A stretch of 64,000 nt of DNA from Vulcanimicrobiota bacterium (GTDB lineage Bacteria > Vulcanimicrobiota > Xenobia > Xenobiales > JADMJV01). Each line of letters opens with the position of its first letter. Within the stretch, counting starts at the first letter, position 1. The stretch covers positions 1 to 64,000 of the forward strand of contig JAEXNA010000040.1 of NCBI GenBank assembly GCA_023447635.1. Reading direction: 5' to 3'. Shown in pieces: positions 11,488 to 19,683 of this stretch. The translations under genes were made by a program, and so were the position numbers. A model generated the notes under the pieces. The model was given only the letters and a program-made list of their open reading frames with translations, was not told the DNA's origin and searched no databases.

Positions 11488-13223
11488 CGCCCGAACAGTA
11501 CAGCAATCCTCCCGCCGAGATGGTGCGACGCGGAGAGCTACGCACGCTGCAGCTGTTCTTGCAGGCCGCCCATCGGGAAGGTCTGCTGCCCACCGAACGG
11601 TTCGAGCCGAAGGGCCAGGAGCTGCGCTGGAGCGGCGACGGACGGGTGCTCTGCGCCCGCGGTTCAGTGCACGCCCACGGCAGCCGCCTGAGCCTGACCT
11701 CTCCCCCCTGGCTGGAAGACGAGCGAGGTCGCGAGCCGCTGGACCTGGCCGGCACGGTGCGTCTGGTGGCCGAATTCGCTCACGCCTATCGTCCGGGTTC
11801 GCCCTGGGACGCGCTGATCGACGAGTTAGAAGAAGCCGCCCGAGTGCAAGCGGCCGCCTACCTGGCCGCCGAGTCGCGTCCCCAGCCTGCCTCGTGGGCC
11901 GACTTCGAAGCGTGGACGCCGGAAGGGCACAATCTGCACCCGGGCGCCAAGACTCGCCAGGGTTTCACCTCCACAGACATGCTGGCCTACGCCCCTGATT
12001 TCAGCGACTCTATCGAGCTTCCGTGGCTGGCGGTGAGCAAGACTCTGCTGGGCGCCAGCGGACGGGTCCCCTCGACCTTCCACCTCGACCACGAGACCTG
12101 GGCCGTGCCGGTTCACCCCTGGCAGCGCGAGCACATTCTGCCTCACGTTTACGAAGCTCAGTGGTCGGCTGGCCTGATTCGAGACCTCGACCGGGAGCCG
12201 GTGAAGGCCCGCCTTTCCACCTCGCTGCGCACGGTGACGCCTCTAGACGAATCTTTGCCGATTTTGAAGCTCTCCGTGGGCTCGCTGATGACCTCGACCG
12301 AGCGCTCGATGAGCCGCCATACCGTACGCCAGGGGCCGGTTTACAGCGAGCTTTTGGGCCGGGCCCTGGACCAGGAGCCTCGTTGGAGGGAGCAGGTAGA
12401 GTTGCTGGAGGAGAGCGGCGGGCTGTTCTGGTCCGACCTTTCCGACGGCGGAACCCGGTCGCGTCAGCTCTCGCTGCTGTTTCGCGAGCGTCCGGCCACT
12501 CCCACGGTGGGGGTTCCCGTTCCCTGCTCCACCCTACCTCAGCCCTCCCCTTCCGGGACCTCCGTCATGGCCGAACTTTTCGGGCGTGGCGAAGGCGCGC
12601 TGAGCAACCTGCGTCGCTACTGCGAGCTGGTGATCCCGTTCCACGTGTGGCTGTTCCAGACGTGGGGTGTGGCTCTGGAAGCGCATCTGCAAAACTGCCT
12701 GGTGGTGTGGAGCGAGGACGGCCCCGAGCGGCTGTGGCTGCGCGACTGGGGCGGCTTGCGAGCCGACATCGAGGTGCTGCGGGAACGCGCGCCCGACCTG
12801 GCCTCGCAATTGGACCCAGATTCCGTGACGGTAAGCCAGGGGTCGAGCGCCTGCCGCAAGCTGGTGGCCTGCCTGTTCACCAACCACCTGACGGAGATCG
12901 TGGTGGGAGTGAGCGCTGACGCAGGGCTGGCTGAGGCCGAGGCCTGGGCCGTGGTTGGAGAGGTCAGCGCCCAGGCGCTGGCGCCCTGGAGGAGCAGCGA
13001 GCTGGCTCGCTCGGTGCTGGATCAGCCGTGGCCCGTCAAAGCGCTGCTGCGCATGCGGCTGGGCGGAGACGGCGACGTCTATTCCAACCTGCCCAACCCG
13101 CTGAGCACGCAGACTTTGGCGCGACCGACCTTTCCGTGCGCCTTCCCCCAGGATCTGGACAGTTTCAACAGGCTTGCCGACACATGGGATGACGATGAGA
13201 CGCTCAGAGAACTCAGCTCTTGA
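11484..13223 (+). CDS. IucA/IucC-family NIS siderophore synthetase 2
   Basis: 579 aa from the ATG at 11484, which overlaps the previous stop (ATGA) and so sets the start. Motifs: EGHNLHPGAKTRQG (about 152-165), VPVHPWQREHILPHVY, LKLSVGSLMTSTERSM, ALEAHLQNCLVVW and WLRDWGGLR. It is clearly a paralogue of the preceding gene but only distantly similar, so the two probably act on successive condensations of one siderophore. No hydroxylase, decarboxylase or acyltransferase for monomer supply is nearby; those must lie elsewhere or the precursors are primary metabolites. The next gene on this strand is only a toxin fragment. Confidence 0.92.
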   Translation: MTPEQYSNPPAEMVRRGELRTLQLFLQAAHREGLLPTERFEPKGQELRWSGDGRVLCARGSVHAHGSRLSLTSPPWLEDERGREPLDLAGTVRLVAEFAHAYRPGSPWDALIDELEEAARVQAAAYLAAESRPQPASWADFEAWTPEGHNLHPGAKTRQGFTSTDMLAYAPDFSDSIELPWLAVSKTLLGASGRVPSTFHLDHETWAVPVHPWQREHILPHVYEAQWSAGLIRDLDREPVKARLSTSLRTVTPLDESLPILKLSVGSLMTSTERSMSRHTVRQGPVYSELLGRALDQEPRWREQVELLEESGGLFWSDLSDGGTRSRQLSLLFRERPATPTVGVPVPCSTLPQPSPSGTSVMAELFGRGEGALSNLRRYCELVIPFHVWLFQTWGVALEAHLQNCLVVWSEDGPERLWLRDWGGLRADIEVLRERAPDLASQLDPDSVTVSQGSSACRKLVACLFTNHLTEIVVGVSADAGLAEAEAWAVVGEVSAQALAPWRSSELARSVLDQPWPVKALLRMRLGGDGDVYSNLPNPLSTQTLARPTFPCAFPQDLDSFNRLADTWDDDETLRELSS

Positions 13224-13271
13224 TCCTTCCATCTCTCAACATTCGGCCACTTTGAACGAGTGCTGACCCTT

Positions 13272-13418
13272 ATGTCACGAGCGACGGCTCGGGGAGCCGT
13301 TCTATCTGACGCCGTGCTGGCATCATACGCGATAGAACATCGCGCTCGTCTCTGTACCAACGATGCAGATTTCGCGAGATTTCAGGGGCTGGATTGGTTC
13401 AACCCGCTGGCTCTCTGA
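13272..13418 (+). pseudogene. C-terminal remnant of a VapC-like PIN toxin
   Basis: The 48 codons from ATG 13272 to TGA 13416-13418 read RGAVLSDAVLASYAIEHRA then TNDADFARFQGLDWFNPL. This is the last third of a VapC PIN-domain ribonuclease, with the D-A-x-L-A helix and the T-x-D-x-D-F-x-R-F-x-G-L acidic motif. The N-terminal half with the first catalytic Asp is absent, so it cannot be an active toxin. It lies 49 bp after the synthetase stop and overlaps the tail of the antisense lipoprotein frame. One of several toxin-antitoxin scraps at 13-24 kb. Confidence 0.75.
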
Positions 13419-15484
13419 ATGGGACTCCCGGCTAGGGGGTCCCGGGCTCGCCGTCCTCGACCGTGCTGATGGGCTCCTGATCGCCCGCCGAGGCAGTGCC
13501 GCCCGGACCGCCCGAGCCTCCCGCAGGGCTGTTCCCGCCTCGGCCTCCGCGGAGTTCGGATCCTCCGACGACGTCTCCCGCCGAAGCGTCTCCACCCGCC
13601 CCGCCGTCGCCGTTGTTGCCGCCGTCTCCGCCTGCGCCCCCCGGTGACGACAGCGAGACTGCTGTTTTCGCAGAGGAGATCGCCGCCGATCCTTGCTTCA
13701 CCGCCGGCTCCACCTGCGGCTCCAGAACCTCCAGCGCCGCCCTGTCCCCCGCTGACGCGGGTGGCGCAATTGGCCGCTGAAGCCCACACGTAGCTCCCCG
13801 CAGAAACCTCACCGCCGGCCCCACCTTCGGCACCGGCTCCTCCGGCACCGCCGTTCCCGGCCGTGACGATAGCCGTAGAGTTCTGCCCTTCTGCGGTGCA
13901 TTCATTCGATACGAAAACCCCGCCGCCGGCTCCACCGGGCGCTCCTGCTCCCCCGGCGCCTCCCGCGCCTGCCCTGGCGAACGCTGCGGCATCGGTCGCT
14001 GTGCTCCGAACCTCTCGCGCCGAGACCGAGCCGCCCGCTCCGCCTGGAGCGCCATCACCACCCGCACCGCCGGCTCCGCCGGTCATACTCGCCGTGCTGT
14101 TGTCCGCGAAGGCGCCGATGGATGAGCCTGACGAGACGGAGCCTCCCGCTCCACCTGCGCCTCCTGGTCCTCCGCCGTCCCCACCGGCCCCGCCGATAGC
14201 GCTCGCCGTGCCGCCGTCCTCGTGAGAGTCGTTAGCGTCTGCGACGGTCACGCTTCCTCCCGCCCCGCCGTCACCGCCCAGCAGGGTGGTCACGGGCTCG
14301 CTCAGCTGCCCTCCGGCCTGGAACACGACTTCTCCGGGCCTTCCACCGTCACCACCGTCGCCGGCGACAAGGCTGGCGCTGGCGTTTCTGTCAGAGGGAA
14401 GCGCCCCGCCGTCGCCACCATGACCTCCGGCCGAGATCACCTGACCGCTGCCGCCGAGGTTCCTACGGGCGAAGAAGCTGACGTCCAGACCGTCGCCTCC
14501 ATCTTCACCGCCCTGGGACGTGCCGTCGACTCCGTATCCGCCGTCGACACCGTCCTCGCCATCCGCGCCGTCCTGACCGCTGACGTCGATGACTCCGTCG
14601 AGCGTGATGTCGCCCGTAGCATGGACCTGGAGCGCGACCTCGCCGGTGACGTTGAGGACGGTGCCCGCCGGCATCGCGAAAGAGGTCAACTGTAGTCGCT
14701 GTTCGGCGGCGTTCCAGCCCGGAACGGTCGCGCTTCCGCCGATGGCGGGCACGATGGTTCCGCTGGTGGTGTTCAGCGAGTAGACCTGACCAGCCTGGAA
14801 AAGCAGAGCGGGCGGCGTCTCGACCCCGACTTCGAGGCTCCCGGAAATCGCGCCGAGCGTCGCCGTGACGTTGGCCTCTCCCTCACCGATTCCGGTCACC
14901 TGGCCGCCGTCGACGGTGGCCACGAGGTCGTTGCTGGACGTCCATTGGGCGTCCTCGGTGACATCGCGTTCGGTGTCGTCGGACAGCGTAGCGGTCGCTT
15001 TCAAGTTCAGAGTCTCGTTCAGACCAACCAGGGGCAAGTCGCCATCCAGGGCCGGTTCGACCTGAATCGAGGCGACCGTGGCGGGGGTCTCACTTACCGT
15101 TAGAGTGGCCGTCCCCGAGACGTTGCCGAAGCTGGCCGTCAGGGTCGAGGTGCCGGCCTGCAGCGCCTGGGCCTGGCCCCCGCTGACGGTGGCGACGGTC
15201 GGAGCGCTGGAAGTCCAGGTCGATGTCGAGGTAAGATCGCGGCTGCTGCCGTCAGAGAAGTCGCCCGTGGCGGTGAAGTTCGTGCTGCTGCCAACCGCGA
15301 TGGTACGGGTGGTCGGAGCCACAGTGATGCGCTGCAGAGTGCCCGGGATGAGAGTGATGTTGGGGTTCTCGATCAGGAAGACGGAGCCGCCGACGAGTTG
15401 ATGGGGGACTCGCGCTACGCCGACCAGGCGGCCTGCGGCGTCGAGATGAGGAACTCGGTAGCTTGCACCGGCACCTCGGTCCAT
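13382..15484 (-). CDS. Ig-like + glycine-rich surface lipoprotein, main part (frameshifted)
   Basis: Body of a large exported protein whose N-terminus lies in another frame at 15415-15738. Readable content, N to C: two Big-like Ig domains (TLQRITVAPTTRTIAVGSS; ASIQVEPALDG), then a linker, then about 350 residues of G-G-x-G-G-x-G repeats (GGAGGDGG, GGAGGAGAPGGAGG). At a run of six G near 13645 (minus strand) the frame turns into an Arg-rich string ending at 13382; removing one G restores Gly-rich sequence (GGNNGDGGAGGDASAGD) to a stop at 13432. So the natural C-terminus is probably EPISTVEDGEPGTP. It has no enzyme motif; likely an extracellular matrix or adhesive surface protein. The two indels could be sequence errors or real decay. 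Confidence 0.7.
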   Translation of the reverse strand: MDRGAGASYRVPHLDAAGRLVGVARVPHQLVGGSVFLIENPNITLIPGTLQRITVAPTTRTIAVGSSTNFTATGDFSDGSSRDLTSTSTWTSSAPTVATVSGGQAQALQAGTSTLTASFGNVSGTATLTVSETPATVASIQVEPALDGDLPLVGLNETLNLKATATLSDDTERDVTEDAQWTSSNDLVATVDGGQVTGIGEGEANVTATLGAISGSLEVGVETPPALLFQAGQVYSLNTTSGTIVPAIGGSATVPGWNAAEQRLQLTSFAMPAGTVLNVTGEVALQVHATGDITLDGVIDVSGQDGADGEDGVDGGYGVDGTSQGGEDGGDGLDVSFFARRNLGGSGQVISAGGHGGDGGALPSDRNASASLVAGDGGDGGRPGEVVFQAGGQLSEPVTTLLGGDGGAGGSVTVADANDSHEDGGTASAIGGAGGDGGGPGGAGGAGGSVSSGSSIGAFADNSTASMTGGAGGAGGDGAPGGAGGSVSAREVRSTATDAAAFARAGAGGAGGAGAPGGAGGGVFVSNECTAEGQNSTAIVTAGNGGAGGAGAEGGAGGEVSAGSYVWASAANCATRVSGGQGGAGGSGAAGGAGGEARIGGDLLCENSSLAVVTGGRRRRRRQQRRRRGGWRRFGGRRRRRIRTPRRPRREQPCGRLGRSGRHCLGGRSGAHQHGRGRRARDPLAGSPIQRASGLNQSSP

Positions 15485-15738
15485 TCGACCTGCGCTGCCT
15501 TTTGCACCGTCTCGGGTCCGAAGACGGTCGCTTGCTGCGAATCGAAGGCCGTGCCACGGAAGGAGACCACTCGTTCGGGCACCGTGGTCTGCGCCAGCAC
15601 GCTTTGCAGGCGAACGGTGGCGTTGCCGACGGTGTTCGGTGGCGCTGCGGTGTGGACGTAGTCCTTGGAATCGCCGCAGCCGGCGAGAACCAGCGCGATC
15701 AGCGACAAGAAGATGAGTAGCGAGCGACGAGGCAACAT
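15415..15738 (-). CDS. N-terminal part of the Gly-rich lipoprotein (frameshifted)
   Basis: Start ATG 15738 has GGGGG about 9 bases upstream. The product opens with a lipoprotein signal (LSLIALVLAGC) and the module GCGDSKDYVHT, shared with the lipoproteins at 23681-23938 and 36975-39212. A strand-rich domain follows (ATVRLQSVL, VVSFRGTAFDSQ, ATEFLIS) and hits a TAG at 15415. Near 15443 the other frame takes over with DAAGRLVGVARVPHQLVGG, which continues the domain, so one missing base splits a single gene of about 13432-15738. Predicted outer-membrane or surface anchor. Confidence 0.7.
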   Translation of the reverse strand: MLPRRSLLIFLSLIALVLAGCGDSKDYVHTAAPPNTVGNATVRLQSVLAQTTVPERVVSFRGTAFDSQQATVFGPETVQKAAQVEWTEVPVQATEFLISTPQAAWSA

Positions 15739-15905
15739 CGAGAAAGACCCCCAGAGAAATTTCAACGCTTGAATTCCTTCGCTCGAAGATAATCCCTACA
15801 GGAGCCAGGGATAGAGAGGGGATCGAGAATCCTGAGCCTGCTGGGAGAATCGACGAGAGACGTCGCCGAGTGGACGCTTCGAGGTCGTCGTGTTACCCTT
15901 TTGCG

Positions 15906-16442
15906 GTGACCCTTTCCAACTACATTCCTCACTACACCCTCGAGGACTACGAGCGGTGGGAAGGAGACTGGGAGCTCTGGTCCGGCGTGCCGGTGGCCAT
16001 GAGTCCTTCTCCCGGGATGGAGCATCAGCTTCTGTCGGGACGGCTGCTCCGACAGGTCTCGGAGCGGTTGGAGGGAGCCGGCTGCGGCGATTGCCTGGTC
16101 GTTCACGACCTGGACTGGAGAGTCGCCAACGACACCGTGTTGAGACCCGACCTGCAGATCCTCTGCGGCCACCCGCCCACCGCCTTCGTCACCGAGACGC
16201 CCAAAATGGTGGTGGAGATCTTGTCGGATTCGACGCGGCAGCGCGACCTTCTCTATAAGAGGGAGATCTACGGCAAACTTGGCGTACCCTACTATCTGAT
16301 CGTCGACCCCAGGAGCCGTCAGTGCACGCTCCTTCGCCTCGACGGCCAGGAATATCTCGAGAGTCCGACGCCAACCGTGCTGAATCTCGATTCCGACTGC
16401 CAGATCGACCTGGACCTGTCCGGTCTGTTCTCGCAGAGATAA
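15906..16442 (+). CDS. Uma2-family PD-(D/E)XK protein
   Basis: 178 aa from GTG 15906 (VTLSNYIPHYTLEDY), chosen because family members begin just before the Y-T-x-E-D-Y helix. The restriction-endonuclease-like core is visible: G(V)PVAMSPSPGMEHQ, D-LDWRVANDTVLRPDLQIL (metal Asp), MVVEILSDSTRQRDLLYKREIYGKLGVPYYLIVD (E-x-L-S-x-S-T-x-x-x-D-x-x-x-K). Uma2 proteins are widespread in cyanobacteria and other environmental phyla; no role is established. One of three in this window. Convergent with the small antitoxin gene at 16470. Confidence 0.85.
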   Translation: MTLSNYIPHYTLEDYERWEGDWELWSGVPVAMSPSPGMEHQLLSGRLLRQVSERLEGAGCGDCLVVHDLDWRVANDTVLRPDLQILCGHPPTAFVTETPKMVVEILSDSTRQRDLLYKREIYGKLGVPYYLIVDPRSRQCTLLRLDGQEYLESPTPTVLNLDSDCQIDLDLSGLFSQR

Positions 16443-16469
16443 AGACGACAATAGCGTAGGCTGAGCCAG

Positions 16470-16655
16470 CTAAGTAGCCGGAGGGAAATCCTCCCAGGTT
16501 CCGGCACTTTCCCGAACCGCCGCAGGCCACTCTTCATCCAGTCGCTCCTTCACCAATTGAGCGATCCATCGACTGATCGAGAGGTCGGCCTGACTAGCCG
16601 TTGCTTCTAACCGCGACTCGATTTCATCGTCAAGATAGAAAGTGATTCTGCCCAC
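16470..16655 (-). CDS. orphan ribbon-helix-helix antitoxin (VapB/CopG type)
   Basis: 61 aa from GTG 16655 (V-GRITFYLDDEIESRLEATAS). The RHH strand plus helices and the tail WPAAVRESAGTWEDFP match CopG-fold antitoxins usually followed at once by a VapC PIN toxin. Here only 27 bp separate the stop from the convergent Uma2 gene, so the toxin is missing. Either it was lost or the protein now acts as a stand-alone DNA-binding regulator. Confidence 0.75.
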   Translation of the reverse strand: MGRITFYLDDEIESRLEATASQADLSISRWIAQLVKERLDEEWPAAVRESAGTWEDFPPAT

Positions 16656-16790
16656 GGAACACCTCCGTAATTCATCTCTCCACATTGTAGTGAAGTCTCG
16701 TGGGGGACGGCAAGCGCGAAGGCGGAGGCGATCATGTCCTCATTCAGGGATACAAACCCTGATTTACCAACGAAGTTAACACTTTTGGGG

Positions 16791-16837
16791 TTGACGGCCG
16801 CAGGGCTCCCAAATAGAATTCGCTAGGTTTGCCTAAC
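16791..16837 (+). promoter_or_regulatory. siderophore exporter promoter with DtxR-type operator
   Basis: TTGACG (16791-16796), 17-bp spacer, TAGAAT (16814-16819), then GCTAGGTTTGCCTAAC (16822-16837), which differs from the synthetase-operon box at two of 16 positions. The operator covers the expected transcription start, as for repression. The only suitable start codon of the exporter, TTG 16829, lies inside the operator about 9 bases past the -10, implying a leaderless transcript. Confidence 0.7.
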
Positions 16838-18013
16838 AAGTTTGCCAAAGACAGCCTAATTCGGTTCAACGCCGGCTTTTTCAGCGCGCGCGTGGGCGAG
16901 TGGATCTATACGGTCGCTCTGAACTGGATCGTGCTGACCGAGACCCAGTCGCCCTGGCTGCTGGCGGTCATCAACGCATGCCGCCTGGCGCCGAGCCTGG
17001 TGCTGTCGTGGCCGGCCGGGGTGTGGGCGGACCGCCATGACCCTCGACGTTTGTCGCTGGTGAATAACCTGCTCAACGCTTTGGTGATGATTGGGGTCGG
17101 GCTGGCCCTGCACTCGGGTCTGTCCATCAGTTGGGTCTGCGGCCTGGTGCTGGTGCAGGCGGTGTTGACCGCGGTGGAAGGGCCGTTCCGCAACACCTAC
17201 ATGAACGGACTGTTCGAGGGACAGCGGCTGAAAGCAGCGGTGGCTCACAACGCGTCGCTGATGAACGCGGGGCGCATCGTGGGGCCGGTGGTTGCTGGTC
17301 TTCTCCTTACCCGACTTGGCGGGTTCGCCAGTTTTGCTGTCGCGGCGCTCTGCACGGCGCTGTTCTCGGCCGTGATCTCGACCCTGAGCGGGGGCGACGA
17401 GGTGGCGGTTCGAAAGGTGCGAGGCGCCTCTCGGTTCTCGCTCTGGGCGACGCTGCGGGATAACCGCGAGATTCGCGACATCATGCTGCTGGCCGTGCCG
17501 ATGATGTTCTTCGGCTTCCCTTACACGGCCATGCTCTCGGTGCTGACCGACACCCTGCTCCATATGGGAGCCGAGGAGTTAGGCGCCTTGACCGCTATAT
17601 CCGCAGCGGGCGCGCTTGCCGCGTCTTCGACCCTGGGGCTGAAGCCGGAACTGGCCAACTGGAAGCAGACCATGCGGTTCGCTCTGCTGTTCGCCATGTC
17701 GCTGTGCTTGCTGGCCGGCGCGCAGGGGTTCAAATCGGCGGCCGTAGCGCTCTTCCTGGTCGGCTACCTGGGTCAGGCTTACCGCTCGTGCAGCCGTATG
17801 CATCTGCACGAAGTTCTGCCCAGAGAAGGCGCGGGCCAGATTCTGGGCCTGTCGCTGATGGACCGCGGGATGATCCCGCTGGGCGGCCTGATGCTCGGGG
17901 GGATCACCGAAGTCGCAGGGGCACGCGCTTCCTACGCCCTGATGGGGCTGGGCTGCTTGCTCGCCGCGCTGTACTTCTTCTACCAAACCCGGAGACACCC
18001 CCATGAAAGCTAA
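16829..18013 (+). CDS. MFS transporter, EntS/MFS_3-like putative siderophore exporter
   Basis: About 394 aa, 10-12 TM helices. Features: SARVGEWIYTVALNWIVL in helix 1, cytoplasmic loop GVWADRHDPRRL (G-x-x-x-D-R-x-x-R-R), long helix pairs to the end, AYRSCSRMHLHEVLP late. This is the pattern of MFS_3/EntS exporters. The start TTG 16829 is the most upstream possibility after the -10 and is preferred since no downstream ATG precedes helix 1. It shares its operator type with the synthetase operon and overlaps the PepSY gene by 11 bp, so export of the locus's siderophore is the likely role. Confidence 0.88.
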   Translation: MPNKFAKDSLIRFNAGFFSARVGEWIYTVALNWIVLTETQSPWLLAVINACRLAPSLVLSWPAGVWADRHDPRRLSLVNNLLNALVMIGVGLALHSGLSISWVCGLVLVQAVLTAVEGPFRNTYMNGLFEGQRLKAAVAHNASLMNAGRIVGPVVAGLLLTRLGGFASFAVAALCTALFSAVISTLSGGDEVAVRKVRGASRFSLWATLRDNREIRDIMLLAVPMMFFGFPYTAMLSVLTDTLLHMGAEELGALTAISAAGALAASSTLGLKPELANWKQTMRFALLFAMSLCLLAGAQGFKSAAVALFLVGYLGQAYRSCSRMHLHEVLPREGAGQILGLSLMDRGMIPLGGLMLGGITEVAGARASYALMGLGCLLAALYFFYQTRRHPHES

Positions 18014-19265
18014 AGAGTCGGCGTTCAGCCTGAGACGGGTGCTGTTCACCCTGCACCTGTGGATGGGACTGGGCAGCGGCCTGCTGTTCTCTCTGGTCTG
18101 CGCCACGGGTTTTTATCTAGCGATTCATCCCCAGTTAGAGTCGCGGGCGCGCTCGCACACCCCGGCTTCGGCCCAGGGGGTCCGGCTGAGCGCGGAAGAG
18201 ATCGTGGCCAAGGTGACCCCCTTCGCGGTGCCTCATCGGATCGAGATCCCGGCTCGCGAGGGAGAGCTTTGGAAGTTGAGGGGTGAGAAGGGGTCGCTGT
18301 ACGTGAACCCTTCGACGGGCGAGGTGTTGGAGCCGCTGTGGGGCGACTCGTACAACTGGGTCAAGAAGCTGCACCGCTTCTTGCTGCTCGACCACAAGAT
18401 CGGTCGTCCGATCACCGGCGCGGCGACGCTGATGTACATCTTCCTGATGTTCAGCGGCGTCTATCTGTGGTGGAAGAAGAGCGCGCGCAATCCGATGCGC
18501 GGCCTGAGCTTCAAGCGCGGCGCGGGCTGGAAGCGCACTTTCTATGACGCTCACCTGGCGCTGGGGATGTACGCGATGATCCCGCTAACGCTGATGGCCG
18601 TGACGGGGCTCTGGTGGTCGTACCGCGAGCCGGCCAAGGCCGTGATCTACTGGACGCTCGACGGGGCGGTGCCCGAGGCGCCGCAGAAGAAGAAAAAGGA
18701 AGAGAAGAAAGAGGAGGAGATCCCGCCTCGCACCGACCTTCCGTACGCTTCGCTGTTAGAGACCGTGAACCGCGAGTTCCCCTACGAGGGGATCGTGCGG
18801 CTGAACATGCCCGACCACGACGCCACCGAGGTCACCATTCTGAAGACCCGCGAACCGGGGTTCTGGCGCATGCCGACCCGGGACGAACTGACGGTAGATC
18901 TCGAGACGGGTCAGATCATCAAGCGCAAACTGTTCGCCGACAAGACGCGAGCCGAGCAGTTCACCTCGCTGATCTATGATATCCACACGGGGTACGCTTG
19001 GGGCGACCTGACCCTGATCCTGTACCTGATCGCCTGCGTAGTGGGAACGTCGTTGCCCATCACGGGAACGGTGATGTGGTTCAACCGCATGCAGGGCCAG
19101 CGCCGCTCGCGAGAGATCATGGCGCGTCGCCAGCGCAACGAGGCCGGCGGCAAGAAGCCGCGCCCTCAGGTGAAGATGGCTGCCACGGACGGCGTGTCGG
19201 CCGGGGCCGCGCCGTCTGGAGGCCCCTCGGAAGCCCAGCCGCTAGAATCCTCGACCCCGACCTGA
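18003..19265 (+). CDS. PepSY-associated TM protein (PiuB/FsrB-like, ferric-siderophore reductase candidate)
   Basis: 420 aa. The N-terminal FTLHLWMGLGSGLLFSLVCATGFYLAIHP is the first PepSY_TM helix with its His; further helices include LHRFLLLDHKIGRPITGAATLMYIFLMFSGVYLWWKK and IYDIHTGYAWGDLTLILYLIACVVG. The conserved His residues (LH, LHR, DIHTG) could ligate haem. A charged Lys/Glu loop (KKKKKEEKKEEE) lies near residue 225 and PepSY-like domains face the periplasm. Proteins of this family next to siderophore genes are thought to reduce ferric siderophores at the inner membrane. Overlaps the exporter gene by 11 bp: one transcript. Confidence 0.85.
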   Translation: MKAKESAFSLRRVLFTLHLWMGLGSGLLFSLVCATGFYLAIHPQLESRARSHTPASAQGVRLSAEEIVAKVTPFAVPHRIEIPAREGELWKLRGEKGSLYVNPSTGEVLEPLWGDSYNWVKKLHRFLLLDHKIGRPITGAATLMYIFLMFSGVYLWWKKSARNPMRGLSFKRGAGWKRTFYDAHLALGMYAMIPLTLMAVTGLWWSYREPAKAVIYWTLDGAVPEAPQKKKKEEKKEEEIPPRTDLPYASLLETVNREFPYEGIVRLNMPDHDATEVTILKTREPGFWRMPTRDELTVDLETGQIIKRKLFADKTRAEQFTSLIYDIHTGYAWGDLTLILYLIACVVGTSLPITGTVMWFNRMQGQRRSREIMARRQRNEAGGKKPRPQVKMAATDGVSAGAAPSGGPSEAQPLESSTPT

Positions 19266-19363
19266 GGACTTTCGTCGGCGTTGCTGCTTCGAAGAGACCA
19301 AGGTTGTCTGCTTCCTACGCGCAACGCAGGCGTCGGCAAATCCCCGTCGGGGAAACTCGGCAG

Positions 19364-19579
19364 ATGCTGCCAGGCGTGGCGCTGCCCAAGCCTCTGAAGC
19401 GAAGGGCTGCTCGGAACAGTCGGTCTTTGCAGATGGAGGTCAGACATTATCTGATCTTGCTGGCCAGAGAGACTCGAGAATCCGAGCAGTTGGCCCCCAT
19501 CGAGCTGCGGATGAGTTCGCAACCCGCCAACGAAGGTTCGTGGAGTCGCGACGAGATTTATGACGACACCTCTGGCTGA
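19364..19579 (+). CDS. FitA/VapB-like antitoxin (toxin truncated)
   Basis: 71 aa from ATG 19364. The stretch LPKPLKRRAARNSRSLQMEVRHYL parallels the Arc/RHH antitoxin pattern L-P-x-x-L-x-x-R-A-x-x-x-x-R-S-x-x-x-E-V-R-x-x-L; the tail SSQPANEGSWSRDEIYDD is the usual toxin-binding arm. The following toxin frame starts at 19560 inside this gene (20-bp overlap), as in intact modules, but breaks off. Degenerate spacing at the N-terminus suggests it may itself be decaying. Confidence 0.55.
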   Translation: MLPGVALPKPLKRRAARNSRSLQMEVRHYLILLARETRESEQLAPIELRMSSQPANEGSWSRDEIYDDTSG

Positions 19580-19683
19580 GGCAGTTCTCCTAGACGCGAA
19601 CGTGGTGCTAGCCGCAACAACTCCCTCGCGGTGCTCCCAACACAGGGCAACGGAAGTCCTCAATCTTTGGCCTAACCTAGGCA
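19560..19683 (+). pseudogene. N-terminal remnant of a VapC-like PIN toxin
   Basis: From ATG 19560, overlapping the antitoxin end, the frame gives AVLLDANVVLAATTPSRCSQHRATEVLNLWPNLG. This is the first strand and catalytic Asp (LLDANV) and first two helices of a PIN toxin. After about 19683 the similarity stops where the 3' end of the convergent Uma2 gene (19672) begins. The remaining acidic residues are missing. The C-terminal scrap at 13272 is of the same subfamily but 6 kb upstream. Confidence 0.7.

Noticed and set aside
13496..14225. Pro-rich plus-strand frames resembling cell-wall linkers
   Set aside because: They are reverse reading of the Gly-rich repeats of the lipoprotein gene.
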